In this document: one piece after another, positions 6,539-14,071 of the stretch | Layout of the letters: each line of letters starts with the position of its first letter | Numbering within the stretch: position 1 is the stretch's first letter | NCBI GenBank assembly: GCA_040902895.1 | Contig: JBBDWL010000129.1 | Coordinates: 1 to 64,000, forward strand | Origin: JALYRV01 sp040902895 | Lineage (GTDB): Bacteria; Acidobacteriota; Vicinamibacteria; Vicinamibacterales; SCN-69-37 | Reading direction: 5' to 3' | Length of the DNA stretch: 64,000 nucleotides | Notes under the pieces: model-generated | What the model was told of the DNA's origin: nothing | The model's input: the letters and a program-made list of their open reading frames with translations, nothing else | The model's database searches: none | Position numbers and translations under genes: made by a program

Positions 6539-9218
6539 TAGTCCTCAGCGCGTCCGTCGGCTGAATTCTGAGCGCGCGGCGCACCGGCGGGATGCACGAG
6601 ACCATCGCGACGAGCAGGACGAACGCGCATAGTCCCAGCGCGACACCTGCGCCCGCAGCCGTGCCGATGCCGCCGGCATCCTCTACACCGCGCCCGACAA
6701 TCACGGCGGCCGGCAGCGCGCCCGCGAGGACACCGATGCCGATCTGGATGAACGCGCGTGAGAAGACCGTCCTGATGATGCGCCGCGGCTCGGCCCCGAG
6801 CGCCACGCGGATGCCGATCTCGCGCGTCCGGCGCGACAGCGTGAATGAGATCAGCGCGTAGATGCCCGCGGTGGACAGCAGCAGCGCGACGGCAGCCACC
6901 ACCGCAAAGACCTTCAGGAAGAAGCGCACGGCAAGTGCGTCTTGCTCGGCGAGGCGATCCATCGACTGCGCGTCCATCAGCCGCATGTCCGGATCGACCG
7001 AGAGCGCCGCGACCGTCAGCCGCTGAGACATCGGCGCCGCGGATCCGGCGGTACGCACCAGCAGATCCACCGATGGCTGCGTGTCGATCGCGCCCGGCCG
7101 GTACAACATCGCATCGTCGGTCTTCTTGCGCGGCATGATCGTCACGTCTTTCACGACGCCGACGATCTCGTGCCACGGGCCCGGCTTGTCGGTTTCCTCC
7201 GACGGTTCGCGCACCATGAGGCCGACGGCGTTTCGGCCGCCGAGGATCAGCCGGACGAACGTCTCGTCGACGACGGCGACAGGCCGGCTGTCCTGAATCT
7301 CGCTTTCGGTGAAGAGCCGCCCCGCGACGAGCGGGATTCCTACCGTCTCGAAGTAATTCGGGCCGACGCGCGCGCTGCGCGTCCACAGCACATCGTCTTC
7401 GAGCACCGCACTTGCCGCAGCGGCGGGCTCTGCAAACTCCAGCTCGAATTGTTCGAACCCTGCTCCCGGCGGCTGCGACGCGTACGAGACATTCACGACG
7501 CCTGGCTCTGACTTGAGCCTCCGCGCGATCTCGCGATACGCGCGCGGCTTGTCCGCCGACTCGGGCAGCACGAGACCGGCCGTCAGGATCTGTTCGCGCG
7601 GAAACGTCACGTCGTAGTCGTGCAGTCCGCGATACGCGGTCCACCCAAGCGACGCCGCGAGCGCGAGGCAGATCACCGTGACGGCGGTCTGGACGATGAT
7701 GATGCCGGTCCAGAGGCGGCCGAAGGTCATCGTGGAGCCGCCGGCGCCCGCTTCGCGCAGCCGTCCCTGCAGTTGTTTGCCGGTGGCCTTGAGCGCGGGC
7801 GTAACGCCCACGATGAGCGCGGCAAAGACGGCGAGTCCGAGCGCGTAGAGGATCGTCTCGGCGCTCAGGCTGTCGTTCCACCAGAACGGCCGTGGCTCTC
7901 CCTCGGCCTGCTCGATCAACTGGGTGACCCATCCCGATGCGCGCTTCGCGATGGCAAGTCCCACGGCCGCCGCGATCACCGACAGCACGAGCGCTTCGGC
8001 AAATAGCTGCGCGCTGATGCGTCCGCGGCTCGCGCCGAGCGCGGTGCGCACGGTGATTTCGCTCTCGCGCGTCGCGGTCCGCGCGAACACGAGCGTCGCG
8101 ACGTTGGCGCCGCACAGCGCCAGCAGCAGAAGGAACAGCAGGTTGGCTGCGTAGAGCACCATGCGCTGCGCGGCGTTGTCGGGATCTGTCATGAACAGCG
8201 AGTCGACGTACGGGCGGATGTCGGCCGAGACGGCTGTGGCCGCGGACGCCTGCGCAGACCCCGTGGGGTCAGCGGCTGCGAGAAGTGCGTTGAGCTCCGC
8301 CTCCACCTGGTCGCTCGAGGTTCCCTCCTTCAGCCGTCCGAACATGCGGATGACGGGGCCTTCTCCGCGTTTCAGGTTCGCGGCCGGCATGGTGAGCGGC
8401 GTCCACAGATTGGTGTCGGACGGAAACGCGAAGCCCGCGGGCATCACGCCGACGATCGTGTGCGCGACAGAGCCAATGTGGACGGTGCGGCCGACGATGT
8501 TCGGGTCGCTCTGAAACCGCGCCTGCCACAGATCCTGTCCGATCACCGCTACCGGCGCCGCGCCCGGCCGCTCATCGTCTTCGACGAGCGTGCGTCCGAT
8601 GAGTGGCGGCGTTGCGACCAGGTGGAAGCCCGATGCCGTCATCCGCCTGCCGCGCGCGCGTTCGGTGCGTCCGTCGCCGGTGATCAGATGCGCCTCGAGC
8701 CATGCGGCCGCGCCGAAATGTTCGACCGTCGTGATCCTGCCGCGCCAGGTGGCGAAGTCCGCGAGCGCGCGACTCTCGGCCTCGCGCGCGACGGGTTTCC
8801 ATATCTGGATGCCGACGACGCGATCGCCGCCGGGGATGGGCAGGTCAGGATGGAAAAGATCTTTGACGAACTCGACGTGCGCGGCGCCTCCGCCGATGGC
8901 CACGGCGAGCGCGATGACGGCGACGATCGTGAGGCCGGGCGTCTTGACAAGCATCCGCATGCCGAGCTTCAGATCCATCGGCCATCCCGCGAGCCAGCGG
9001 AACGATCGCTCATCGCGCTGCAGCTCTTTCGCCTGCTCGACGCCGCCAAACGCCCGCTTCGCCGCATAGCGCGCGTCTTCCCTGCTCATCCCCTTCGCGA
9101 CGAACTGGTCTTCGAGCAACTGCAGGTGCGCGGAGATCTCGCGCGAAAGCTCGGACTCTGCGCGCGAAGTGCGGAGCGACAGAAAGATGCGCGAAGCGAA
9201 GCGTCTCAGTCGTGACAT
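6534..9218 (-). CDS. Large FtsX/MacB-type ABC permease (acidobacterial duplicated orphan permease family)
   Basis: 894 aa. The first ~80 residues are a charged cytoplasmic region (ELSREISAHLQLLEDQFVAKG, then an AKRAFGG segment) typical of the orphan permeases of Acidobacteriota. Next come a first helix near 100 (MLVKTPGLTIVAVIALAVAI), a MacB-like periplasmic core, a first FtsX block near 370-490 containing ITVRTALGASRGRI, a second core, and a second FtsX block near 770-890 with EIGIRVALGAEPRRI. The two ALGA motifs show the internal duplication. No ATPase gene is adjacent, as is usual for this family, and substrate is unknown. It follows the PadR gene and is presumably under its control. Its stop codon sits inside a heptad array. 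Confidence 0.9.
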   Translation of the reverse strand: MSRLRRFASRIFLSLRTSRAESELSREISAHLQLLEDQFVAKGMSREDARYAAKRAFGGVEQAKELQRDERSFRWLAGWPMDLKLGMRMLVKTPGLTIVAVIALAVAIGGGAAHVEFVKDLFHPDLPIPGGDRVVGIQIWKPVAREAESRALADFATWRGRITTVEHFGAAAWLEAHLITGDGRTERARGRRMTASGFHLVATPPLIGRTLVEDDERPGAAPVAVIGQDLWQARFQSDPNIVGRTVHIGSVAHTIVGVMPAGFAFPSDTNLWTPLTMPAANLKRGEGPVIRMFGRLKEGTSSDQVEAELNALLAAADPTGSAQASAATAVSADIRPYVDSLFMTDPDNAAQRMVLYAANLLFLLLLALCGANVATLVFARTATRESEITVRTALGASRGRISAQLFAEALVLSVIAAAVGLAIAKRASGWVTQLIEQAEGEPRPFWWNDSLSAETILYALGLAVFAALIVGVTPALKATGKQLQGRLREAGAGGSTMTFGRLWTGIIIVQTAVTVICLALAASLGWTAYRGLHDYDVTFPREQILTAGLVLPESADKPRAYREIARRLKSEPGVVNVSYASQPPGAGFEQFELEFAEPAAAASAVLEDDVLWTRSARVGPNYFETVGIPLVAGRLFTESEIQDSRPVAVVDETFVRLILGGRNAVGLMVREPSEETDKPGPWHEIVGVVKDVTIMPRKKTDDAMLYRPGAIDTQPSVDLLVRTAGSAAPMSQRLTVAALSVDPDMRLMDAQSMDRLAEQDALAVRFFLKVFAVVAAVALLLSTAGIYALISFTLSRRTREIGIRVALGAEPRRIIRTVFSRAFIQIGIGVLAGALPAAVIVGRGVEDAGGIGTAAGAGVALGLCAFVLLVAMVSCIPPVRRALRIQPTDALRTT

Positions 9219-9268
9219 GCCTGTAGCCTGTGGTCTGGGGCCTGTAGCCTGAGGGCCTGTGGCCTACG
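9219..9268. repeat. Heptanucleotide array between padR and permease
   Basis: Seven units on the plus strand: GCCTGTA, GCCTGTG, GTCTGGG, GCCTGTA, GCCTGAG, (one extra G), GCCTGTG, GCCTACG. It fills the whole padR-permease spacer: read along the genes, the padR TAG is in the first unit and the permease ATG follows the last unit immediately. No Shine-Dalgarno sequence is left for the permease except within the array. Confidence 0.75.
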
Positions 9269-9620
9269 TGTTCTTGGTGAGCAGCTTGTTGACCAATCCC
9301 GACAACCGCTGCCACTTCTCCGTCTGCCGCTTCAACTCAGCGTCACCCACCTTCGTTATCTGGTAAAACTTCGCCTCGCGGTTGCTCTCGGTCTTCCCCC
9401 ACGCGCCCTTGATGTGCCCCTTGTGTTCGAGCCTCACGAGTGCGGGATAAAGCGTGCCCTGATTGAGCGACAACGGATGGTCCGACACCTGCGCCAGCCG
9501 CTCGGCCAGCGAATACGCATGCAGGGGCCCCATGGTGGACAGGGCCCGCAGGACGATCAGGTCCAGCGTGCCCTGCAGGAGCTCGATGTTTTCACTTGGC
9601 ATTCCAGTGGAGCCTGACAT
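9264..9620 (-). CDS. PadR-family transcriptional regulator
   Basis: 118 aa (112 if the second ATG at 9602 is used). The winged-helix region contains ELLQGTLDLIVLRALSTMGP, SLAERLAQVSD, LNQGTLYPALVRLEHKGHI and GAWGKTESNREAKFYQIT, the hallmark series of the short PadR proteins found beside large orphan permeases. It is expected to act as a dimeric repressor of its own operon, responding to an unknown ligand. The C-terminus TEKWQRLSGLVNKLL is the dimerisation helix. A palindrome CACTTG-N5-CAAGTG begins 5 bp upstream of the longer start, a plausible operator. The stop codon lies in the heptad array shared with the downstream permease. Confidence 0.93.
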   Translation of the reverse strand: MSGSTGMPSENIELLQGTLDLIVLRALSTMGPLHAYSLAERLAQVSDHPLSLNQGTLYPALVRLEHKGHIKGAWGKTESNREAKFYQITKVGDAELKRQTEKWQRLSGLVNKLLTKNT

Positions 9621-9642
9621 CGCTTCACTTGGACGTCAAGTG
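9593..9642 (-). promoter_or_regulatory. Candidate PadR operator region
   Basis: A perfect inverted repeat CACTTG (9626-9631), five spacer bases, CAAGTG (9637-9642). A second half site CACTTG occurs at 9593-9598, followed by an imperfect CAGTG. Both lie at the translation start of the PadR gene, where autoregulation would act. The sequence differs from the ATGTAT-N8-ATACAT site described for other PadR proteins, so the assignment rests on position and symmetry only. Confidence 0.45.
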
Positions 9643-9725
9643 GATGGAGAAAGTTCCGGGATTAGCCGGGCCGCAGGTAGGCGTTCAGAATCGCCATCAT
9701 GACCGCCACCTGCCCTATCCAGAAG

Positions 9726-9763
9726 ACCATCGCGCCTCGCCGGGAGTCAAGCGTCGAGACCGG
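9726..9763. repeat. 38-bp direct repeat, right copy
   Basis: Partner of 6105-6142 (36/38 identical, same orientation), lying in the gene-poor stretch 9643-9793 upstream of the PadR gene. Nothing else is evident in that stretch. Confidence 0.75.
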
Positions 9764-9793
9764 TGTCGCGCCCTCACGGCGCGGCCCGAACAT

Positions 9794-10918
9794 TCACCGG
9801 GCCAGCGCCGCTTTCACGCGCTCGATAGGAAGCGCTTCGACCGTCCGTCCATTTCCCGTCACCGTTGTGGCCTTCAGCAGCGAGTTGTAGATCGCCTCTT
9901 CGGTGGCGTCGAGCACGGCCGAGAACAGGCGCGAGACGCCGTCGGTTGGCAGCACCGTACGTGCCTGCGGATCGGCCGCGCCCATCGTCACGCGCAGCGA
10001 GGGATGTGTGGAGAAGGCGATGGCGAAGTCGCCGCTGCCGTTCGAGTAGCTCGAGCCGGTGCGCGCCATGGCGAAGATCGCGCGCGCAGCGAGGCGCGTC
10101 AGATCGCGCGCGTCGAGCGGGGCGTCGGTGGCCACGACGATCATGCAGGACCCGTCTTCCTTCACGGCGGGGACCCCTGCACCCCGCGCCGCTCCTCGGC
10201 CCGGGCCTGCGATCGGGCGCCCATCGATCCGCAGCGCGCCGCCGTAGTTGGTCTGCACGACCACGCCCACCGTCCAGTCACCCTGCCCACCGCTGCGCGC
10301 TACTTTGCGTGATGACGTGCCGATGCCGCCTTTCCATCCGAACGCGACAGTGCCGGTGCCCGCCCCAACAGATCCCTCGAGCACCGCGCCCGCCGAAGCC
10401 TTGGTAATAGCTTCCACGACATGCTGCGGCCGCACGTGCATGCCGCGGATGTCGTTGAGCGCGCCGTCGTTGGTTTCGCCGACGAGCGCGTTCACCGAGC
10501 GCACCTGCTCGTTCCCCGGCTGGGCGAGCGTCCAGCGGACGACGCCTTCGATGCCGGCCCCGACTGACAGCGTGTTGGTGAGAACAATCGGTGTTTCGAT
10601 CGTGCCGAGCTCCTCGACCTGCGTGGATCCCGCCAGCTTCCCGAAGGCATTGCCTATGAAAACCGCGCCCGCAACCTTCTCGCGGAACACGTTGCCCCCG
10701 TGAGGGACGATTGCGGTCACGCCTGTGCGGATGGTCTCGCCCTGCACCAGCGTGACGTGTCCGACCCGGACGCCTTCGACGTCGGTGATGGCGTTGTGGG
10801 CCCCCGTCGGCAGGCTGCCCGGAGTAATGCCGAGGTCGCGCGCCCGCGGGCGTTCCGAAGGACCCTGCGGCACCAGAAGCGAGGCGGCCGCCAGCGCCGT
10901 CATCAGGACTCGAATCAT
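9794..10918 (-). CDS. P1-family (DmpA/S58) aminopeptidase, secreted
   Basis: 374 aa from the ATG at 10916-10918, chosen because it starts a signal peptide (MIRVLMTALAAASLLVPQG) with GGGGG 5-10 nt upstream; the frame is open further upstream but has no signal. DmpA-type peptidases are self-cleaving N-terminal nucleophile hydrolases that release N-terminal residues, including D-amino acids, from short peptides. Visible are AITDVEGVRVGHVTL, FREKVAGAVFIGNAFGK, TNYGGALRIDGRPI and the cleavage site DGS followed by CMIVVATDAPLDA, where the Ser becomes the nucleophile. The segment just before the cleavage site is encoded by a degenerate copy of the double-hairpin repeat. The substrate cannot be read from sequence. 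Confidence 0.9.
   Translation of the reverse strand: MIRVLMTALAAASLLVPQGPSERPRARDLGITPGSLPTGAHNAITDVEGVRVGHVTLVQGETIRTGVTAIVPHGGNVFREKVAGAVFIGNAFGKLAGSTQVEELGTIETPIVLTNTLSVGAGIEGVVRWTLAQPGNEQVRSVNALVGETNDGALNDIRGMHVRPQHVVEAITKASAGAVLEGSVGAGTGTVAFGWKGGIGTSSRKVARSGGQGDWTVGVVVQTNYGGALRIDGRPIAGPGRGAARGAGVPAVKEDGSCMIVVATDAPLDARDLTRLAARAIFAMARTGSSYSNGSGDFAIAFSTHPSLRVTMGAADPQARTVLPTDGVSRLFSAVLDATEEAIYNSLLKATTVTGNGRTVEALPIERVKAALAR
10166..10210 (-). repeat. Partial double-hairpin repeat inside P1 peptidase gene
   Basis: On the minus strand it contains GCGGGGTGCAGGGGTCCCCG, the second hairpin of the family at 30013, 59807 and 62183, preceded by a degenerate GAGGAGCGGC segment. It is read one base out of phase with the other genic copies, giving RGAGVPAV instead of GGVQGTPP. 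Confidence 0.5.
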
Positions 10919-10970
10919 CTGTATCCCCCTCAGCCCGTTTTGAGAATAATAGGCGCATCGCGGACCACAC

Positions 10971-10993
10971 GCAGGCCTCAAGGCCTGCGCTAC
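10971..10993 (-). repeat. GTAGC-palindrome repeat
   Basis: On the minus strand: GGTAGC followed by the near-perfect palindrome GCAGGCCTTGAGGCCTGC. It lies between the divergent P1 and S9 peptidase genes, 11 bp before the S9 start region. The GTAGC-plus-palindrome layout recurs at 23479-23550 and 52313-52336. Confidence 0.5.
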
Positions 10994-11004
10994 CGGAGGT
11001 TTTC

Positions 11005-13965
11005 ATGTACCGTCGCCGATCTTCGCGCGCCACCGCGTTACTCGTGGCCTTTGCGTTCTTTGTCTCTGTACCCGTGGCAGGCGTCGCCCAGCAGCGCGCC
11101 GTCGCGACGAAGAAGCCGCTCACCTACGACACCTACGACTATTGGCGCTCCATCGCCGGCACAGAGCTCTCGCGCGACGGCAACTGGCTGGCGTACGCGC
11201 TCACATCCGAAGCCGAAGACAGCGAGCTGATCGTCGTCAACCTTGGCACGAAGCAGCAGTTCAAGCAGGCCAGAGGCACCGACCCGTCGTTCACGCCGGA
11301 TGGCAAGTTCGTGGTGTTCACACTGCAGGCGCCAAAGGCCGACGTCGAGAAAGCGCGCAAGGCGAACACACGTGACGAGGACATGCCGAAGAACGGCGCC
11401 GGTGTGATGTCGCTGTCCGACGGCAAGGTCACGCTCGTCGAAAAAGTCGGAACCGTCCGCATGCCGGCCGAGTCTTCGGCATGGGTTGCCTTCCATCGCC
11501 CGCGCGCGGCTGCGGCCGGGCGCGGCGGACGCCAGGGCGGCGGACGTCGGGGTGGCGGCGCGCCGGAACCGGCCCCACAGACAGCACCGCCGGGCCAGAC
11601 ACCGCCAGCTGCAGGCGAACCACAGACTGAAGCGGCGCGTCCCGGCGAGCCACGTGAGAAGCGCAAGGACGCCGGCGTCGATCTGATCGTCCGCAATCTC
11701 ACCACGGGCGAAGAGTTCACCATTCCCCTGGTCAGCGAGTTCGCCTGGTCGCGTGACGGCGCGTATCTCGCCTACGCCGTGTCATCCGCGAAGGCCGAGG
11801 AGGATGGCGCGTTCGTGCGCACGATGAACGGCGGCGCCGTCACGAAGCTGCATGCCGGAAAAGGCAATTACAAGAGTTTCGCGTTCGACGAGGCCGGCAA
11901 GCAGCTCGCGTTCCTGAGCGATCAGGCCGAGTACGAGAAAGAAGTTGCGCCGTACCGTCTTTATTACTGGATGGCAGCGGATGCCGCCGCGACGGAGCTC
12001 GTGTCGGCCGCGACGCCTGGCATGCCTGCCGGGATGGTTGTCAGCGATCAGGGCGCGCCGCGCTTCACGGAAGATGGACAGCGGCTGACGCTCGGTACGG
12101 CGCCGCCTCCGCCGGCGCCGCGCGCGCCGGATGCGACGGGGCCGATCGCGGTCGACCTGTGGCATTACAAGGATCCACTGCTGCAGCCGATGCAGCGGGT
12201 GCGCGCGACGCAGGAGCGCAATCGCAACTACCGCGCGGTCGTGCATCTGGCCGACAAGCGGTTCGTGCAGCTTGCCACGCCGGAGCTGCCGAACGTCACC
12301 GTCGATCAGTACGATCCCGCACGCGCGCTCGGCACGTCCGACGTCCCGTACCGCCAGGAGATCTCCTGGGATCAGACCTACAACGACATCTATCTGGTTG
12401 ATGTCAGGACCGGCCAGCGGCAGCAAGCACTCACTCGCGCGGGATCGAACGCGTCACGCTCGCCGGATGGCAAGTACCTGCTGTATCTCGATCGCGAAAA
12501 GGGACACTGGTTTACGCATCGCGTCGCCGATGGCGCGAGTGTCAATCTCACGGAGAAGCTGCCGGTCAAGTTCGTGCAGGAGGACCACGATACGCCGAAT
12601 CTGCCAGGCGCGTACGGCACCGGAGGGTGGACGGCGAACGACGCTTCCGTGCTCGTGTACGACCAATTCGACATCTGGGAGGTCAAGCCTGACGGCACGG
12701 GCGCGCGGATGATCACCAACGGCGAAGGACGGAAACGAGGTCTGGCGTTTCGATACCGTTCGCTCGATCCGGAGCAGCGTGCGGTGCCGACTGACAAGCC
12801 GATGCTGCTGTCGGCGATGGACGATCGCACCAAGGCGACCGGCTTCTATCGGGTGCCGTTCAACGGCTCCACGCCGCCCGCGAAGCTCGTGATGCTCGAC
12901 AAGGCGTTCGGCGCGCCTATCAAGGCGCGCAACGCCGATCGCCTCGTGTTCACGCTGTCGCGCTTCGAGGAGTTTCCCGACCTGTGGGTGAGCGACACGA
13001 GCTTCTCGAAGATGGAGCGGCTCTCGAACGCCAACCCGCAGCAGGAGGAGTACAACTGGGGCAAGGCGGAGCTGATCGACTACATCAATGCCGACGGCAA
13101 GAAGCTGCGCTCGATCCTGATCAAGCCGGATGACTTCGATCCGTCGAAGAAGTATCCGATGATGGTCTATATCTACGAGCAGCTCGCCGACGGCCTGCAC
13201 TCGTACCGCCGGCCCGGCCCCGGCACGAGCGTGACGGTCACGCGGTACGTCAGCAACGGCTATGTCGTGCTGCTGCCCGACATCGTCTACGGTACCGGCT
13301 ACCCCGGCGAAGCGGCGGAGAAGTGCGTCATTCCCGCGGTCAACACCGTGCTGGCCATGAACTTCGTCGATCCGACGCGCGTCGGCATTCAGGGCCACTC
13401 ATGGGGCGGCTATCAGATCACGCACCTGATCACGCGCACCAACATCTTCCGCGCGGTGCAGGCGGGCGCGTCGGTGACGAACATGATCAGCGCGTACGGC
13501 GGCATCCGCTGGGGCAGCGGCATGTCGCGCGCGTTCCAGTACGAGAGGACCCAGAGCCGCATCGGCGCGCCGCCGTGGGACGCCCCGCTGCAGTTCATCG
13601 AGAACTCGCCGATCTTCTGGGTCGAGAAGGTGCAGACGCCGTACCTCACCATCCACAACGATGCCGACGATGCGGTGCCGTGGTATCAGGCGATCGAGTT
13701 CTTCTCGGCACTGCGCCGGCTGGGGAAGGAAGCGTACTTCTTCAACTACAACACGGAGCTGCACGGCCTGCGCAACCGCGACAACATGAAGCACTGGACC
13801 GTGCATCAGGACGAGTTCTTCGATCACTTCCTGAAGGACGCGCCGAAGCCGGAGTGGATGGAGAAGGGCGTGCCGTATCTCGAGCGCGGCACCAGGGACG
13901 TGTCGCACCTGTTCAAGCGGAAGACGGCGGCCGAGACGACGCAGAATGGGAAGACGAAAGACTGA
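11005..13965 (+). CDS. Secreted S9-family (prolyl oligopeptidase-like) peptidase
   Basis: 986 aa. It has a signal peptide (LLVAFAFFVSVPVAGVAQQ), then a long WD40/PD40-like propeller region to about residue 680 with repeats such as WSRDGAYLAYAVS and SRSPDGKYLLYLD. An alanine/glycine/proline-rich insertion (~165-225) interrupts the propeller. The C-terminal alpha/beta hydrolase has the nucleophile motif GHSWGGYQ (~800), the acid in NDADDAVPW (~890) and the histidine in TELHGLRN (~925). The enzyme is expected to cleave short peptides in the periplasm. GGAGGT lies 4 nt before the ATG. The TGA is inside a heptad array. The gene is divergent from the P1 peptidase, and the pair may serve peptide scavenging. 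Confidence 0.93.
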   Translation: MYRRRSSRATALLVAFAFFVSVPVAGVAQQRAVATKKPLTYDTYDYWRSIAGTELSRDGNWLAYALTSEAEDSELIVVNLGTKQQFKQARGTDPSFTPDGKFVVFTLQAPKADVEKARKANTRDEDMPKNGAGVMSLSDGKVTLVEKVGTVRMPAESSAWVAFHRPRAAAAGRGGRQGGGRRGGGAPEPAPQTAPPGQTPPAAGEPQTEAARPGEPREKRKDAGVDLIVRNLTTGEEFTIPLVSEFAWSRDGAYLAYAVSSAKAEEDGAFVRTMNGGAVTKLHAGKGNYKSFAFDEAGKQLAFLSDQAEYEKEVAPYRLYYWMAADAAATELVSAATPGMPAGMVVSDQGAPRFTEDGQRLTLGTAPPPPAPRAPDATGPIAVDLWHYKDPLLQPMQRVRATQERNRNYRAVVHLADKRFVQLATPELPNVTVDQYDPARALGTSDVPYRQEISWDQTYNDIYLVDVRTGQRQQALTRAGSNASRSPDGKYLLYLDREKGHWFTHRVADGASVNLTEKLPVKFVQEDHDTPNLPGAYGTGGWTANDASVLVYDQFDIWEVKPDGTGARMITNGEGRKRGLAFRYRSLDPEQRAVPTDKPMLLSAMDDRTKATGFYRVPFNGSTPPAKLVMLDKAFGAPIKARNADRLVFTLSRFEEFPDLWVSDTSFSKMERLSNANPQQEEYNWGKAELIDYINADGKKLRSILIKPDDFDPSKKYPMMVYIYEQLADGLHSYRRPGPGTSVTVTRYVSNGYVVLLPDIVYGTGYPGEAAEKCVIPAVNTVLAMNFVDPTRVGIQGHSWGGYQITHLITRTNIFRAVQAGASVTNMISAYGGIRWGSGMSRAFQYERTQSRIGAPPWDAPLQFIENSPIFWVEKVQTPYLTIHNDADDAVPWYQAIEFFSALRRLGKEAYFFNYNTELHGLRNRDNMKHWTVHQDEFFDHFLKDAPKPEWMEKGVPYLERGTRDVSHLFKRKTAAETTQNGKTKD

Positions 13966-13978
13966 AGACGAAAGAAAT
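13951..13978. repeat. Heptanucleotide array across the S9 peptidase stop codon
   Basis: Four units: AAGACGA, AAGACTG, AAGACGA, AAGAAAT. The TGA of the S9 gene (13963-13965) is formed at the junction of units two and three, so the last residues (GKTKD) are encoded by the array. Confidence 0.65.
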
Positions 13979-14000
13979 TGAGACGCGTCGCATTTTCTGA

Positions 14001-14028
14001 TTGACCGACTAATTTGGTCGGATATAGG
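14001..14028 (+). promoter_or_regulatory. Promoter of the TonB receptor with IscR/Rrf2-like operator in the spacer
   Basis: TTGACC at 14001-14006 and TATAGG at 14023-14028 are 16 bp apart. The spacer carries the palindrome CCGAC-taatttg-GTCGG, and the 25 bp 14001-14025 fit the E. coli IscR type-1 consensus (GACT-RWWWY-GTC-RR-TAT core) at about 20 of 25 positions. An Fe-S-sensing Rrf2 repressor at this place would couple receptor synthesis to iron status. The regulator is not in the window. Confidence 0.6.
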
Positions 14029-14035
14029 ATCCCTT

Positions 14036-14061
14036 GCTAGTTGAGACTTTTCTCAGTTAGC
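14036..14061 (+). promoter_or_regulatory. 5'-UTR hairpin upstream of the TonB receptor
   Basis: GCTAGTTGAG (14036-14045) can pair with CTCAGTTAGC (14052-14061) over 10 bp including two G-U pairs, with a 6-nt loop. It ends one base before the Shine-Dalgarno sequence GAGGGA (14062-14067) and so could affect translation or mRNA stability. Confidence 0.4.
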
Positions 14062-14071
14062 GAGGGATTCC

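Noticed and set aside
9219..9268. Short regular repeats as a CRISPR array
   Set aside because: Units are 7 bp, contiguous and degenerate, with no spacers and no cas genes in the window.
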